Positions 48,777 to 60,013 of a stretch of 64,000 nt of DNA are shown here, piece by piece (the first letter of the stretch is position 1; each line of letters begins with the position of its first letter). The position numbers and the translations under genes were made by a program. The notes below the pieces were generated by a model, which was given only the letters and a program-made list of their open reading frames with translations, made no database searches and was not told the origin of the DNA. Source of the DNA: Erythrophleum ivorense (taxonomy: Eukaryota; Streptophyta; Magnoliopsida; Fabales; Fabaceae); contig JAIUCV010000569.1 of NCBI GenBank assembly GCA_026724425.1, positions 62,001 to 126,000 on the forward strand. The letters run 5' to 3'.

Positions 48777-49730
48777 TAGCATACAATTATTTTTCCTTAA
48801 GAATTTGTAAAACCATTCTTAAGTGTTTTCATGTTCTTTCCTACTCTTAGAATAGACTAGGATATCATCTATAAACACTACCACAAATTGATCCAGGTAA
48901 GGTTGGAAAATCCTATTCATGTAGTCCATAAACACAGCAGGTGTATTAGTGAGTCTGAATAGTATTACCAAGAACTCATAATGACCATATCTATTCTTAA
49001 ATGTAGTCTTAGGAATATCTTCTTCCCTTACCCGAATTTGATGGTATCTAGATCTTAAGTCTATTTTGGAAAAGACAAAAGGCTCTTCTAAGTTGATCGA
49101 TTAAGTTATCTATTCTTGGGAGAGGGTATTTGTTCTTGATGGTTACCTTATTCTATTGTCTATAGTCTATACATAACCTAAGGCTCCCATTTTTCTTAGC
49201 TATAAACAACACTGGTGTTGCCCAAGGTGAAACACTAGGCCTAATAAATTTATTTTCTAACAGTTCATTGATTTGGCTTTTTAGTTCTTGCAATTCAAGA
49301 GGTGACATCCTATAAGGAGTGATGGAAATAGGTCCTGTTCCAGGTATAAGGTCAATGGAAAATTCTATTTCTCTCTTAAAGGGTAAACCTAGAATTTCAT
49401 TTGAAAAGACTTCAGGAAACTCACAGACCACAAGAATTTGAGTTATCTTTATTTTGACTTCTAATGAATTTAAGAGGAAAATTTCTAAATTTATTGAATC
49501 ATCTTCCTTTCCATTGAAATTGGCATAGATCTTTGGAGGAATGAAAATAGTCTTGTCATGGTTAACATGGACCAATCCATTCCCAAAATGATAGCAAGAT
49601 TAGTCATAGGTAAACAAAAAAGGTAAACAATAAAATCTTGTTCACAAACATGGATAGGACAATTTAGACAAGCATGGAAAGTGACAACCTTTTCTATAGG
49701 GGTAACCATAGCAAGATTATAGGGTAAAAC
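48777..49730 (-). pseudogene. Gypsy pol fragment 3: protease end and reverse transcriptase
   Basis: The minus strand encodes the end of the aspartic protease region (CPIHVCEQDFIVY, IILGMDW), the protease-RT linker (CEFPEVFSNEILGLPFKREI, IDLIPGTGPISITPYRM), and the RT fingers and palm (ATPVLFIAKKNGSLRLCIDY, then KNKYPLPRIDNL). The palm is frameshifted, and the YVDD-type site appears as VVFINDILVYSKS, with the first catalytic aspartate changed to asparagine. It is cut at 48777 by a solo LTR and at 49731 by a family A-like LTR that removes the protease active site. No gag remains. Confidence 0.87.
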
Positions 49731-51472
49731 TATAACACCTTACATAAGCTATCTCAACATATGCCATGTATATTGGAAGAGATTTGCAAGAAAACATACA
49801 CTTTTACACATGGAAAGTTACGTAATGGGGAGGCCACATACATGATTCATATCTTTAGGGATCATATGAACTCATCAATATCATTTCCTATCCATAACAT
49901 ATCCAATCAAGTCATAAACATCACAATTCATCACATATGTCTCGGGTTTGAAGCCATATATCAAAAAATCAAGTTTTGCTCTTGGGTTGGCATGCTAATT
50001 TTCTGATATGAATTTTGAAAATTCATAACTAATTCTAAAAAATTTAAAATGAAGCAAATCCTACCATTCTAGAAAGCTCTAGATGTTAACTAATGATAAA
50101 AATAATTTTAGACTAATGAAGTGGCCTTTAACCTACAGAAAATGATAGAATAGTACCAGAGGTCGAGCTGCATTACTAGTACTATCATGCAACTTCAAAA
50201 TTTTTTTCTCCCTCTACAAAGCTCCAACTGAGGTGATCTTAGTGTCTATGGAAAGCTTATAATGTCTAGTTTATTCTTGTAAAATTTTACAAGTATTGGA
50301 CTTTATTAAACTCACATGTGATATAGAAATATAAATTGACCATATAAATAGTGTACATACCATTTTTGCATAATTTAGCCAACTTTAAAAATTATAATAA
50401 ATTCTCTAGAGGTCCAAATTGAGTGCTCTTTAGTTCTATGAAAAGCTCTAAATGAGACCTACTTTCTGGCCAAATTTCATGGAAAAAACCATTCATTTGG
50501 TCAGACTTTGGTTTAGCACACCAAATGGTCACTTTTAAAGTCCAATTTGGTATCTCAAGGCACCAAAAAGCTTTCTTCTCATTCCATAGCTGCTTGAGCA
50601 CATCCAAAAGCATGATCACAACATATAAAAGCATGCCAAAATGATCTAAATCACCATAGAGCTAAATCTCACCATGCCACTCACATTTATACACATGCAT
50701 ATAAGGGAGCTAGGATATCAATATCCAACATATACATTCATTTGGCTTCAAGATTGATGCATACATCATAATTGTATACATTTAAACTTGTTCAAATGGT
50801 TACATCTCATGTACATCATATGGATACAATTCTTGACATCAATATACTATTAAAATGTTTATTTCTCTACTTCTTTGTCAAAGTGCCATGCTTCAAGACC
50901 TTTGGCCTTCATTCTTTGGTCCACTTAGCTCACCTAGACATAATTAGGCATATGGAGGGGAAGAGTGAGATTCAAAGAATCTCAATAGCTCTTTACCCTT
51001 TCAAGCATACATGACGGATGCTAAAACAAGTCGAAGAATGCATGCATGTCATACAAGCTTCTCATGAACATACATAAAATATTTTCTTGGTCATGTGAGC
51101 TCATACATATCAAACATAGACTTTTAAGGGTATTAGTCTAGCCTCACCCAACTTTCTTATGACTTTTGGATTTGCCTCACCCACTTTAAAGGGACTTTTG
51201 ACCTCACTATTCTTGAGACTTTTAGTTTTGTCTTACCTATTTCTAGGGACTATTGGTCATCCTCATTCTTGCTAAAAGGCTTTTGGCACAACTAAACCCA
51301 TTCAAGCTATATTACATACATATACATTTTAAGAAGCATAATAGTACCATAACTTGTAAGTAATAGCTAGAAACATTTCTCATAGTTCAAACATACAAAC
51401 AAGCACTCAAAGACAAGTAAACATCCAAGCCATGCATGAGAGAAAGATTAGAGAGCTACCTTGGAGCAAGAA
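49731..51472 (-). mobile_element. Family A-like LTR, reverse, partial
   Basis: It begins TATAACACCTTACATAAGC, a decayed TGTAATACC end, and follows the family A order in reverse: a CATTTGGTCAGAC block, the hairpin (50964-50992), GGGACTTTTGACC blocks and GAGAGCTACCTTGGA near 51453. It stops at 51473, where a family B LTR starts. The remainder (U3 side) is not found in the window and probably lies beyond the right edge, on the far side of the nested insertions. Confidence 0.72.
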
Positions 51473-51682
51473 TGTAACGACCCTAATTCTTAATTATTGT
51501 AATTAGGCTTAAGAGCATGATTAGTAATTACAAATCATGGTTTAAAGTCATTATAATTAATTAAAATAAGAGAAAGTGGGGAGATTTGAAGGTTGATATT
51601 ATTAGGGTCATTAGCTAAATAACTACAACTAATCAAATCCATAAGTGATCATAATTATTATTTAAGACCTTTGATTTATATA
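51473..51682 (-). mobile_element. Family B-like LTR end fragment
   Basis: It begins TGTAACGACCCTAATTCTTA and follows the 3' end of family B (GGTTGATATTATTAGGGTC, as at 45975). It is cut after 210 bp by the chromovirus LTR at 51683. It was therefore inserted in the family A-like LTR before that chromovirus arrived. Confidence 0.72.
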
Positions 51683-54600
51683 TGTAATACCATATTATTT
51701 CTAACATTGATCCCCTTCTTGCAAGTGGGATTATACAATTCATCAAAGAAATCCCAAGAAAATGCATTAAAATAATGGATTAAATTGCATTATGTAGCAA
51801 ATAAAATTTTCATTTCGCGTCTTTAGGACCCTATGAACACATCAAAAACATTCTCTAATTATTTTTCATTCAAAAAAACCATAAAATCCTCAAAATTTAG
51901 CATAAACTATGGATCAAGGGTCAAAAACCCCAAAATTTTCCTCATTCATCGTGGTTGTACAGTGATAGATTTTAGGGACAACTTTGAAAAATCATAGCTA
52001 AATGTAGAAAAATCAAAATCACACAAACCATGCCTTTCTGGAAAGTTCTAGATGTCTACTTTACAATAAAAATAAGTTACAACAAAAAAATTCCATTTAG
52101 ACCACATTTGACAATGAACTAGCCATAAAGGTTCGACTACCACCAGATACCGATACAATTTATTGTCATAAATTTCAAAAATATCTAATTAATTTCACAA
52201 AAATCTAATCCATGCAAATGATACCAATCTGGAAAGATACAGATGCTAGCTACAGGAAAAAAATAACTCTAGGCCAATCCAAGAACGTTCAGACCCAGAA
52301 AATGAATCAAACAATAACATAGTTCTGACTAGTTGCCTGGTACTGGACAGTAATTTCAAAAGTTAATATCTCCCTCTCTAGACATCTAAATGAGGTACTT
52401 CTAATTGAAACAAGTCACTGGCAAGGTCTAGTTTCTCCTTGCTAAATTTCCTAGATATTGGACATCATTTTCCCTATGAATGACAAATAAAAATTTTCAG
52501 ACTATATGAACAGTACCAGTGACCAAACTAGAAAAATTTTCAAATTCAAAAATTCGCCAAATATTCTATAAAATTTCAAATATTACCCACTTTCAACTTC
52601 CCAAAAATCTCTCAACAAGCTCTACATGCATGCTAAATTTTAGGCTAAGAAGAGTACATTTGGATAAAAAGTGATATAGCTTACCAAAATGGCCAATTTT
52701 GCCTCTCATAAGGTATCACTTTAGTCCAAATGGCCTTCCTTTGAGTTTGGTACTTCTTGGGTAAGTTTAAAAGTATGAATATAAATTGTATGAACTACCC
52801 AAGTAGTCCCAAACCTCATGCATCTTAATTTGGCCATTCCACTTCCATTAATGCATTAATACATCAAGCCATCAAGAAGCCAAAATTCTTATTTCCATGG
52901 ATTTCATGCCACATATGGTCTATACAAAAGTCATACATCATATTACATTTATCCATGAGCTTACATCTCAAAAATAATATGTGCAAAGTAACTTTGGTAT
53001 TCAAATACATAACAAGCTATAAAATGGACAAAGTATGACTTTTTAATGCTCTTCGCTTGCCTTCCTTGCTTCTTGGACATCACCTAGATATTTCAATATA
53101 ATGAAGGGAAGGGGAGTGAGATTCCTTGGATCTTAATAGCTCACACACACATTCAAGGCATATACACATTAAAGCATATGTATGGGTGGTTTAACAACCA
53201 TAAAGTATGCAAGGTCACAATTTCCATGCCACTTATTCACATTTAAGCCAAGAACGTGCTCTAGGGACTTTTGGTTTTACGTCACCCCATTTCTAGAACT
53301 TTTGGATTTGCCTCACTCTTGGCCTAGGGAATTACTTGACCTCACCCTTCCAAGGGACTTTTGTCCTTGTTTCACTTATGCCATGAGACTTTTGGCATAT
53401 CCTGACCTTTATTGAGGGACTTTTGGTATCACCTCACCCTTATGAGCTATTTCCATAACCAATGCCATTCAAGGAAACATATTGGTACCAATGTATTGTC
53501 AAGGCATCAAGTGGCAAGTCATCAAGTCACAAGAACACACACAATCATACAATGACGTAGATGTGCACACAAGAATGTAAAGAAAATGAGGTGGAGAGCT
53601 ACCTTGAATTTTGCAAGCCTTCCTTTATCTTATTCCTCCCTCTTTTTGGCCTCACAAGTGAATCTAAGTGGGTTAGTTTTCTCTTGGCCTAGACACTATA
53701 AACAACATACAATTACACACGAGAAGCAAGCCAAGATACTAAACTCACTCTTGAACACATACTTGATTCCATAAGTGGTATAATGGTTCCATAAATGGCC
53801 TATTGAAGAAATCTTCACAATTCAAGATCTAAGCTCCCATCTCTTTCCATTTCTAGGCCTCTTGGCCTCATCCAAGGTCTTGGAGCCCTTACACATTCAT
53901 TTGCAAAATTGGAAAACAAAGTTACTTCACAAGGCACCATTATGGACACCATTGTCCCATCTTCCAATCCATGACTTCTAAATTTTTTCGAATGGTTTTT
54001 CCCATCTTTTAACATCATATAAAGTGCCAAACCAAGGCTAGAATAATTTCAAATACTCCCTAGCTTAATTATCCTAGCTTGGCCAAAATATGCACACCAA
54101 GGAAGGTTCATGGAGTTCTTGATTTTTTTCTTGATGGGAGAGCCACTTGGGACAGTTTCTAGGGGTCTTAATTGCTTAAGGAAACATTCAAATAGCTAAG
54201 GAATTACTTACACAAAATTAAATTTCATAAAACCCTAGAAAACACCACACTTTCCTAACTTGATTTCTATTGGTTTTTCTTAGAATTTCTTATCATATTC
54301 CTCTTCCTCATGGTCTAAAATCCTAGTCCCTTTCTTATTTTTGGACAGAAAATCCTCCTTCTATATGGTTCTATTCTTGGCCAAATTACACACATCCATG
54401 GAGCGAGGAGAAGAAGCAACCACAACAAGCTTTTGCCTTGATTTCAAGTGTGCTTTCAAGGCTTCTTCTTCTTAGTTTGTCTCTCCTCAAAATTTTCAAA
54501 CTACCCCTCTAAGTTTTGGATGAAAAATAGAAACAAACATCTCAAGAAAACCATAGAAAGAAAGCAAAGAAGGAGGGGAGCAAGATTGGAAGAGAAAGAA

Positions 54601-55303
54601 GCATAAAATTCCATGAATTTACCTATCTTTCTTGCCTTTTTCTCCCCCTTTTCTTCCTCTTCCTATGTGCCTAAGAGAGTAGGTCATTTTCTATATTTTA
54701 GGCAAAGGAAGTTGCGCTTAAGAAGGTGGGAGAAAAAGGGAGAAGTGTGTAAAAGCTTTAAGAAACATACTTTTTCAAAAATTCTAATTTTATCCTTTTA
54801 TAATGGCAATTTCATTTCTGCTTCGTTTTAACTCCTTTTTTAGAACTGTATTTTCTATTATAAAATTTAAGTTCCCAATTTAATAAAATGCCTGTGGAAT
54901 CACTCAATTTAGAGCTAAAACTTTACCGAACGAATTAGTCAAAGTTTGGGCTCATCGTTATTGGAAAACATACACCGGAGGGGCTTTACCAGTCTCGGGG
55001 CTTTCCATGATTTTTGGGGCCTCTAAGAACCTTGGGCAACTTAAATTTTCCATTGAAAAAGTCCTCTTGTGTGTTTTTCCAAAAGTTGTACTTATTTACG
55101 AAAATGTCACTATGTTTTGTCAATTTCTGTCACAAATTGTTTCACCATTCTAGCTTCATTTTTCTTTATGTTTGAGCCTGTAATTATCATTTTTAAGAGC
55201 CTAGGACTATACCCAAATTTTTTGGGATATTATTTAGCTCATTTCAGAGGGCTTGCTTTTATACAACTCGTTTCATCATTTTACAAAAATTACGTTTGTT
55301 ACA
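51683..55303 (-). mobile_element. 3' LTR of chromovirus copy 2 (3621 bp)
   Basis: On the minus strand it starts TGTAACAAACG at 55303, right after the polypurine tract, and ends ATGGTATTACA at 51683. The same end sequence recurs at 60014 as the 5' LTR. Its first 700 bp and last 300 bp resemble family A, so the many family A solo LTRs come from chromoviruses of this group. The hairpin region lies at 53113-53142. The ATATA beside its left end should be duplicated beyond the window. Short frames inside it are not genes. Confidence 0.88.
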
Positions 55304-55321
55304 TTTTCCACCCCCTTAAAA
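55304..55321 (-). other. Polypurine tract of chromovirus copy 2
   Basis: The minus strand reads TTTTAAGGGGGTGGAAAA immediately before the LTR start TGTAACA. Confidence 0.8.
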
Positions 55322-56560
55322 TAAATTTTGTCCTCGAAATTTAAATACATAACTTAGGGAAATAGCTCTGGATACTTCTATCTCATCTCATCCTTTAGCT
55401 CCCAGGTTGCCTCTTCAGACGTCAAACCACTTTCACTAGAGGGATGCTCTTATTTCTCAGCTATTTCAACTTAGCATCTACAATCTTCTCTGGTTTCACT
55501 ATATAGGAAAGATTTTTCTACAATTGAACATGCTTAGATTCTATGACATGTGAGGGGTCTGGTAAGTACTTTTTCAATTAGGAGACATGGAAAACATTAT
55601 AGATTTGGGCTAGGTTTAGAGGTAGGGCTATCTAGTAGGCCACAGATCTAATTTTTTCAAGGATTTTGAATGGACCAATATACCTAGGACTGAGCTTCCT
55701 TACCCTCATAGATTGACCTACCCCAGTCACTGGAGATACTTGAATGAATACATGGTCTCCAATCTCAAACTCTAATGGCCTCCTTCTCTTATCGGCATAA
55801 CTTTTCTACTTACTCTGGGCCATAAGGAGTTTCTTTCTAATCAATTCTATTTATTGGGTAGTTTAGTTAACTAACTCAAGTCCTAGTAAACTTCTCTCAC
55901 CTAGCTTAACCCAACACAATCGAGATCTACACTTTTTCCCATACAAAACCTCATAAAGGGCCATTTGAATACTGGAATGGTAGCTATTATTATATACAAA
56001 CTCTGCTAATGGCAAATATGCATCCCAGTTACCCCTCATTTCTAACACACACACTCTCAAGATGTCCTCTAGGGTTTGGATAGTCCTCTCAGTCTAACCA
56101 TCTATCTGGGGGTGATAAGCAGTACTAAATCACAACCTGGTCCCTAAGGCATGTTGTAACGACCTCTAGAAGTTCGATGTGAACCTGGGGTCTCTATCAG
56201 ATACTATGCTACTGGGTACTCTTTAAAGTCACACTATCTTACATATATACAACTGGGTTAATCTATCTAATAAATAAGTAGCCTTGATCACTAAAAAGTG
56301 TGCACACTTTGTCAATCTATTTACAATTACCCAGATAGCATCGTGTCCAGAGGATGTCCTAGGTAACCCCATAATGAAATTCATAACTATACTATCCCAT
56401 TTTCACTTTGGGGTATCTAAAGGTTGCAACAACTTGGCTGGTTTTTGGTGTTCTATCTTAACCCTCTGGTACACTAAACATCTTGCCACATAATCTGTGA
56501 CATCATTCCTGGCCACAAAAAATTCTTTTCAGATCTTGATACATCTTGGTGGCCCCTAGG
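55322..56560 (-). pseudogene. Chromovirus copy 2: integrase and C-terminal chromodomain
   Basis: Minus strand. A decayed zinc-binding region lies at about 56560-56450 and a catalytic-core region at about 56450-56060, both with several stops. An open stretch at 55863-56060 encodes GNWDAYLPLAEFVYNNSYHS and KKCRSRLCW. The GPF/Y-like module follows (YIGPFKILEKI, NVFHVS) near 55700-55590. A chromodomain-like end follows at 55480-55355 (LRNKSIPLVKVV, then, after a frameshift, SEEATWELKDEMR and KYPELF). Chromodomains at the integrase C-terminus define chromoviruses and are thought to steer integration to marked chromatin. The frameshift lies inside the chromodomain. Confidence 0.85.
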
Positions 56561-56699
56561 TGGATAGTATATTTACTCTTACATGCCTTTTCTCTTAATT
56601 CACTATTACTAGGCACAGAAATTCTATTTTGGTATACTATTACACCATCCTTAGATACCCTGAAATCTAAGGTCCTACCCTGGGAAATTTTGCTTCTAA

Positions 56700-57310
56700 T
56701 CTATCTCAGAAACTCATCCTCTCTCTGGGCATCTAAAACCTGTGTTCTTAACTCATTCTCAATTCGGGTTTCACTCAGATATAATCTACCCCATACCAGC
56801 TGGTAAGAGAGATTCAGATTTCTAAATTTCTCTAGGAGCTCCTGCTCCCTAATCATCATATGGGCAGCGTGGATGGATTTCTTGCTTAATGCATCAGCCA
56901 CCACATTGGGCTTACTCGGATGATATTTTAACATACAATCATAATCTTTCAGGAACTTCATCCATCTCCTCTATCTCATATTAAGTTCCTTTTGATTGAA
57001 CAGGTATTTCAGACTCTTGTGGTCACTGTAAATCTTTATACTCACACTATACAAATAGTGCCTCCAAATCTTAAGAGCAAAAACTACTACAGCTAACTCT
57101 AAGTCATGTGTGGCATAACTCTCCTTATGAGGCCTCAGCTGCCTAGAGGCATATGCCACTACCCTACCCTTCTGTATCAATACACATCCTAACCCTCTCC
57201 TCGAGGCATCACTATATACCATAAATGGTAAACTAGGGTCAGGAATAACTAGCACAGGGGCAGTGGTCAATCAGAGTTTCAACTTCTGGAAACTCCTCTC
57301 ATATCTATCA
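56700..57310 (-). pseudogene. Chromovirus copy 2: RNase H domain
   Basis: Minus strand. The frame at 56971-57270 encodes APVLVIPDPSLPFMVYSDAS (first RNase H aspartate), GRVVAYASRQL, ESYATHDLELAVVVFALK (acidic residue) and YSDHKSLKYLF (DHKSL). A stop near 56970 interrupts it, and the frame at 56701-56961 continues with MKFLKDYDCMLKYHPSKPNV and VVADALSKK. RNase H degrades the RNA strand during reverse transcription. The downstream tether region leads into the integrase. Confidence 0.9.
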
Positions 57311-58110
57311 TCCCACATGAAAGGTACATCCTTCTGAGTTAACCTTGTAAGTGGTAAGGCCATCTGAGAGAGGCCCTGAATAAATCGTTTGTAATATCCT
57401 GCCTAACCAAGAAAACTCCTATCCTCGGTGATAGTCTTAGGTCTATCTCACTTTAACATAGCCTTAACTTTATCAGGATCTATCGCAACCCCATCTCATG
57501 AGATCACATGACCTAAGAATTTCACCTTGGTTAGCCAAAACTCACATTTACCCAGTTTGGCATATAATCTCTTACTTTTCAGAGTCTCTAGGACTAATCT
57601 CAGATGCCTTTCATACTCCTTAAAAGATTTGGAGTACACTAAGATATCATCAATAAAGACCACAACAAATTTATCAAGATATGGCCTGAATACCCTGTTC
57701 ATATAATCCATAAATACTGTGGGTGCATTCGTTAGCCCAAATGGCATCACAAGAAACTCATTATGCGCATATTTAGTCTTAAAGGCCATCCTTGAGATGT
57801 CTTTAGCTCTCACTCTTTGTTGGTGATACCCAGATCTAAGATCTGTCTTAGAGAATACAGATACCCTAGCTAACTGATCTAACAAATCATCTATGCTAGG
57901 GAGAGGATACTTATTTTTTATGGTAACCTTATTCAATTTTCTATAATCTATACACAATCTCAAGGTACCATCTTTCTTTTTCACAAATAACACCAGAGCT
58001 CCCCAAGGTGACACACTAGGGCGAATAAACCCTTTCTCTAACAGCTCTTCTATCTATTTTTTTAACTCAACGAGTTCGGTGGGAGCCATCCTGTAAGGAG
58101 CTTTTGACAT
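57311..58110 (-). pseudogene. Chromovirus copy 2: reverse transcriptase
   Basis: Minus strand. The frame at 57496-58014 (172 residues) covers the RT fingers and palm: SPWGALVLFVKKKDGTLRLC, IDYRKLNKVTIKNKYPLPSI, FSKTDLRSGYHQ with the first catalytic aspartate, FGLTNAP and the catalytic VVFIDDILVYSKS (both aspartates kept), ending KFLGHVIS. Upstream, to about 58110, MSKAPYRMAP-like linker sequence is followed by stops. Downstream, at 57311-57495, the connection region is present with stops. This is the longest intact reading frame of a known protein in the window. Confidence 0.93.
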
Positions 58111-58700
58111 TGGTCTAGCCCTAGATACTATATCTATGGGGAATTTTATTTCTCTCTCAGGGGGTAGGCCACTAAAGTTAAAGTCTTTAGAGAAAACCTT
58201 CGAGAATTCCCTAACTATCAGGATCTCCTTTATCCTTTTTCTACCTCGGCCTGAATAGAGTAAAAGACTAACAACCTCTTACATCCATTCTCTAAGTGTC
58301 TCTCAGCCTGGACAGTAGTCATAAAGGATAACTCAGCCCTTATCTTAGGGATGGTCCCACATGAAGGTGCAAATATAGTATGGTGCTCACAATCAAGGAC
58401 AACATTATTAGCAGTCATCTAATTCATACCAACAATCAAGTCAATATCATGGAATGGCATACAAATCAAATCAATAGTAGTATGGTAATGGTTAAACTAT
58501 ATAGTGACATTAAAGCAAGCATAGGAAGTAACAATGTGGCCTCCAGTGGGTGTAGTGACAGACAAATCAAATAGTAAAGTACTAATGGCCAAATCTAAAT
58601 GTCTCACACAGTCATAAGATATAAATAAGTGATTGGCACCCAAATCAAATATAGCAATCACAGGAAAATCATTCACTACAAGCATACCTCGGATAAGACT
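58111..58700 (-). pseudogene. Chromovirus copy 2: protease region
   Basis: Minus strand. The frame at 58497-58685 encodes a retropepsin-like start, VIAIFDLGANHLFIS, where the usual DSGA or DTGA active site has become DLGA. TPTGGHIVTSYACFNVTI follows. A second frame (58230-58418) continues the region, with stops between them. The protease would cleave the Gag-Pol polyprotein; the altered active-site residue and the stops make function unlikely. Confidence 0.8.
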
Positions 58701-58739
58701 AGAAGACGCATTAACCTTCTGCTAAGAAATGGCAAACAC

Positions 58740-59867
58740 CCTGCCCTAGGTCTATGGCCTAAGAGGCACTACATCTATCTGGGGGCAATTCCTAGCTATA
58801 TGCCCCGGCTTCCCACACTTGAAATAGGTCACTGTAGATTGTTGTATGGATGACTGATTCCTTGGGGGTTGTACCTTCTTTCCTTTCGATGGCCTCCTGC
58901 TCCACTGCACCTTGCTTTTCTTCTTACTGGTAGGTGCCGAGTTGGAACCCTCCATTGGTCTCGATCTCTTTGACTCCGGGGCTCCTCTCTAACTAGATAC
59001 TGTGGCAGTTGGCATAATCTCTCTTAAATTATTCTCGATTACTCTGCTAATCTCTATATGGACATTGAAGTTCTGGACCCTATTTGGAGTCACTTTGTCT
59101 TTGATCAGGGACTTCAACCCAATCTCAAATTGCTCACACCTCTAAGGCTCATCATCATATCTCTGGAGGTAGGAAGAATACCGAGACAACTCAATAAATC
59201 TGGCCACATATTGGTCTACCGTTATGTCATCAATTTGCTTCATCCTTATAAATTGCACCACTTTCTGTTTTCTTACAGAACTAGGGAAATACTTCTCATA
59301 AAACTGTACTAAGAAGTTCTCCCACATAATCTACAAATTTTTAGTTTCCATAAGAGACTTCATACTGTGCCACCATTTGTCCACTTCTTTCTATAGCATA
59401 AAGGTGGCTAACTGAGCTTTTTGCTTTGAGGTGCTATCCATCACTATAAATATCTTCTCTATCTCTATCACCCAAGCCTTTGCCTTGTCCGTATCTAATT
59501 CCCCATTAAACACTGGCGGGTTATTCTTCCTGAATTAATTTAATTATTTTTTGATGGATGGCGGAGACTGAGCTGGCTCTTGGGGAAGTGGGGGTAAAGC
59601 ACCTGAGGTGAAAGGTTGTGGAGTACTAGAGGTAGAAGGTTGAGACTAAGATGGAAGGGCCTCTCTCCTAGCTTCTTCCTATCTAGCCAAGGAGCCTTAT
59701 GGCCGCATAATCACCTCATGCTATTGCTAGATCATGTACTATTGTTGGCCCATCACACTCTTGAATCTGTTAATCTAATCCATGACAACTCACAAAGGAT
59801 TCTCAAACCCAACTTCTGGTTTTCTAGCCAGTCTACCCTTGCCTCTACCTCCTCTTGTCTCAACCAT
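58740..59867 (-). pseudogene. Chromovirus copy 2: gag (capsid and nucleocapsid)
   Basis: Minus strand. The likely start is the ATG at 59867 (MVETRGGRGKGRLARKPEV), about 130 bp after the primer site, as in related plant chromoviruses. Stops follow within 30 codons. A retrotrans_gag segment is open at 59142-59327 (WENFLVQFYEKYFPSSVRKQ, FIELSRYSSYL). The nucleocapsid frame at 58752-58955 is basic, followed by a CCHC knuckle whose first cysteine is replaced by tyrosine (YFKCGKPGHIARNC). Gag would form the particle and bind the RNA. Confidence 0.87.
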
Positions 59868-59994
59868 TTTCACTGAAAAAGAGTCACAGTCTTAGGCCAT
59901 AATTACAATTCAAACCTATACACAGATATTCCACTCGAAAATGACACAAACACAACATTCAAGAGCCAAATACCGAGCAAAAGTGCCTGAACCT

Positions 59995-60013
59995 TTACTC
60001 TAATATCAAAAAA
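59995..60013 (-). other. Primer-binding site of chromovirus copy 2
   Basis: The minus strand immediately after the LTR end reads TTTTTTGATATTAGAGT, a decayed TGGTATCAGAGC complementary to initiator tRNA-Met. Confidence 0.7.
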
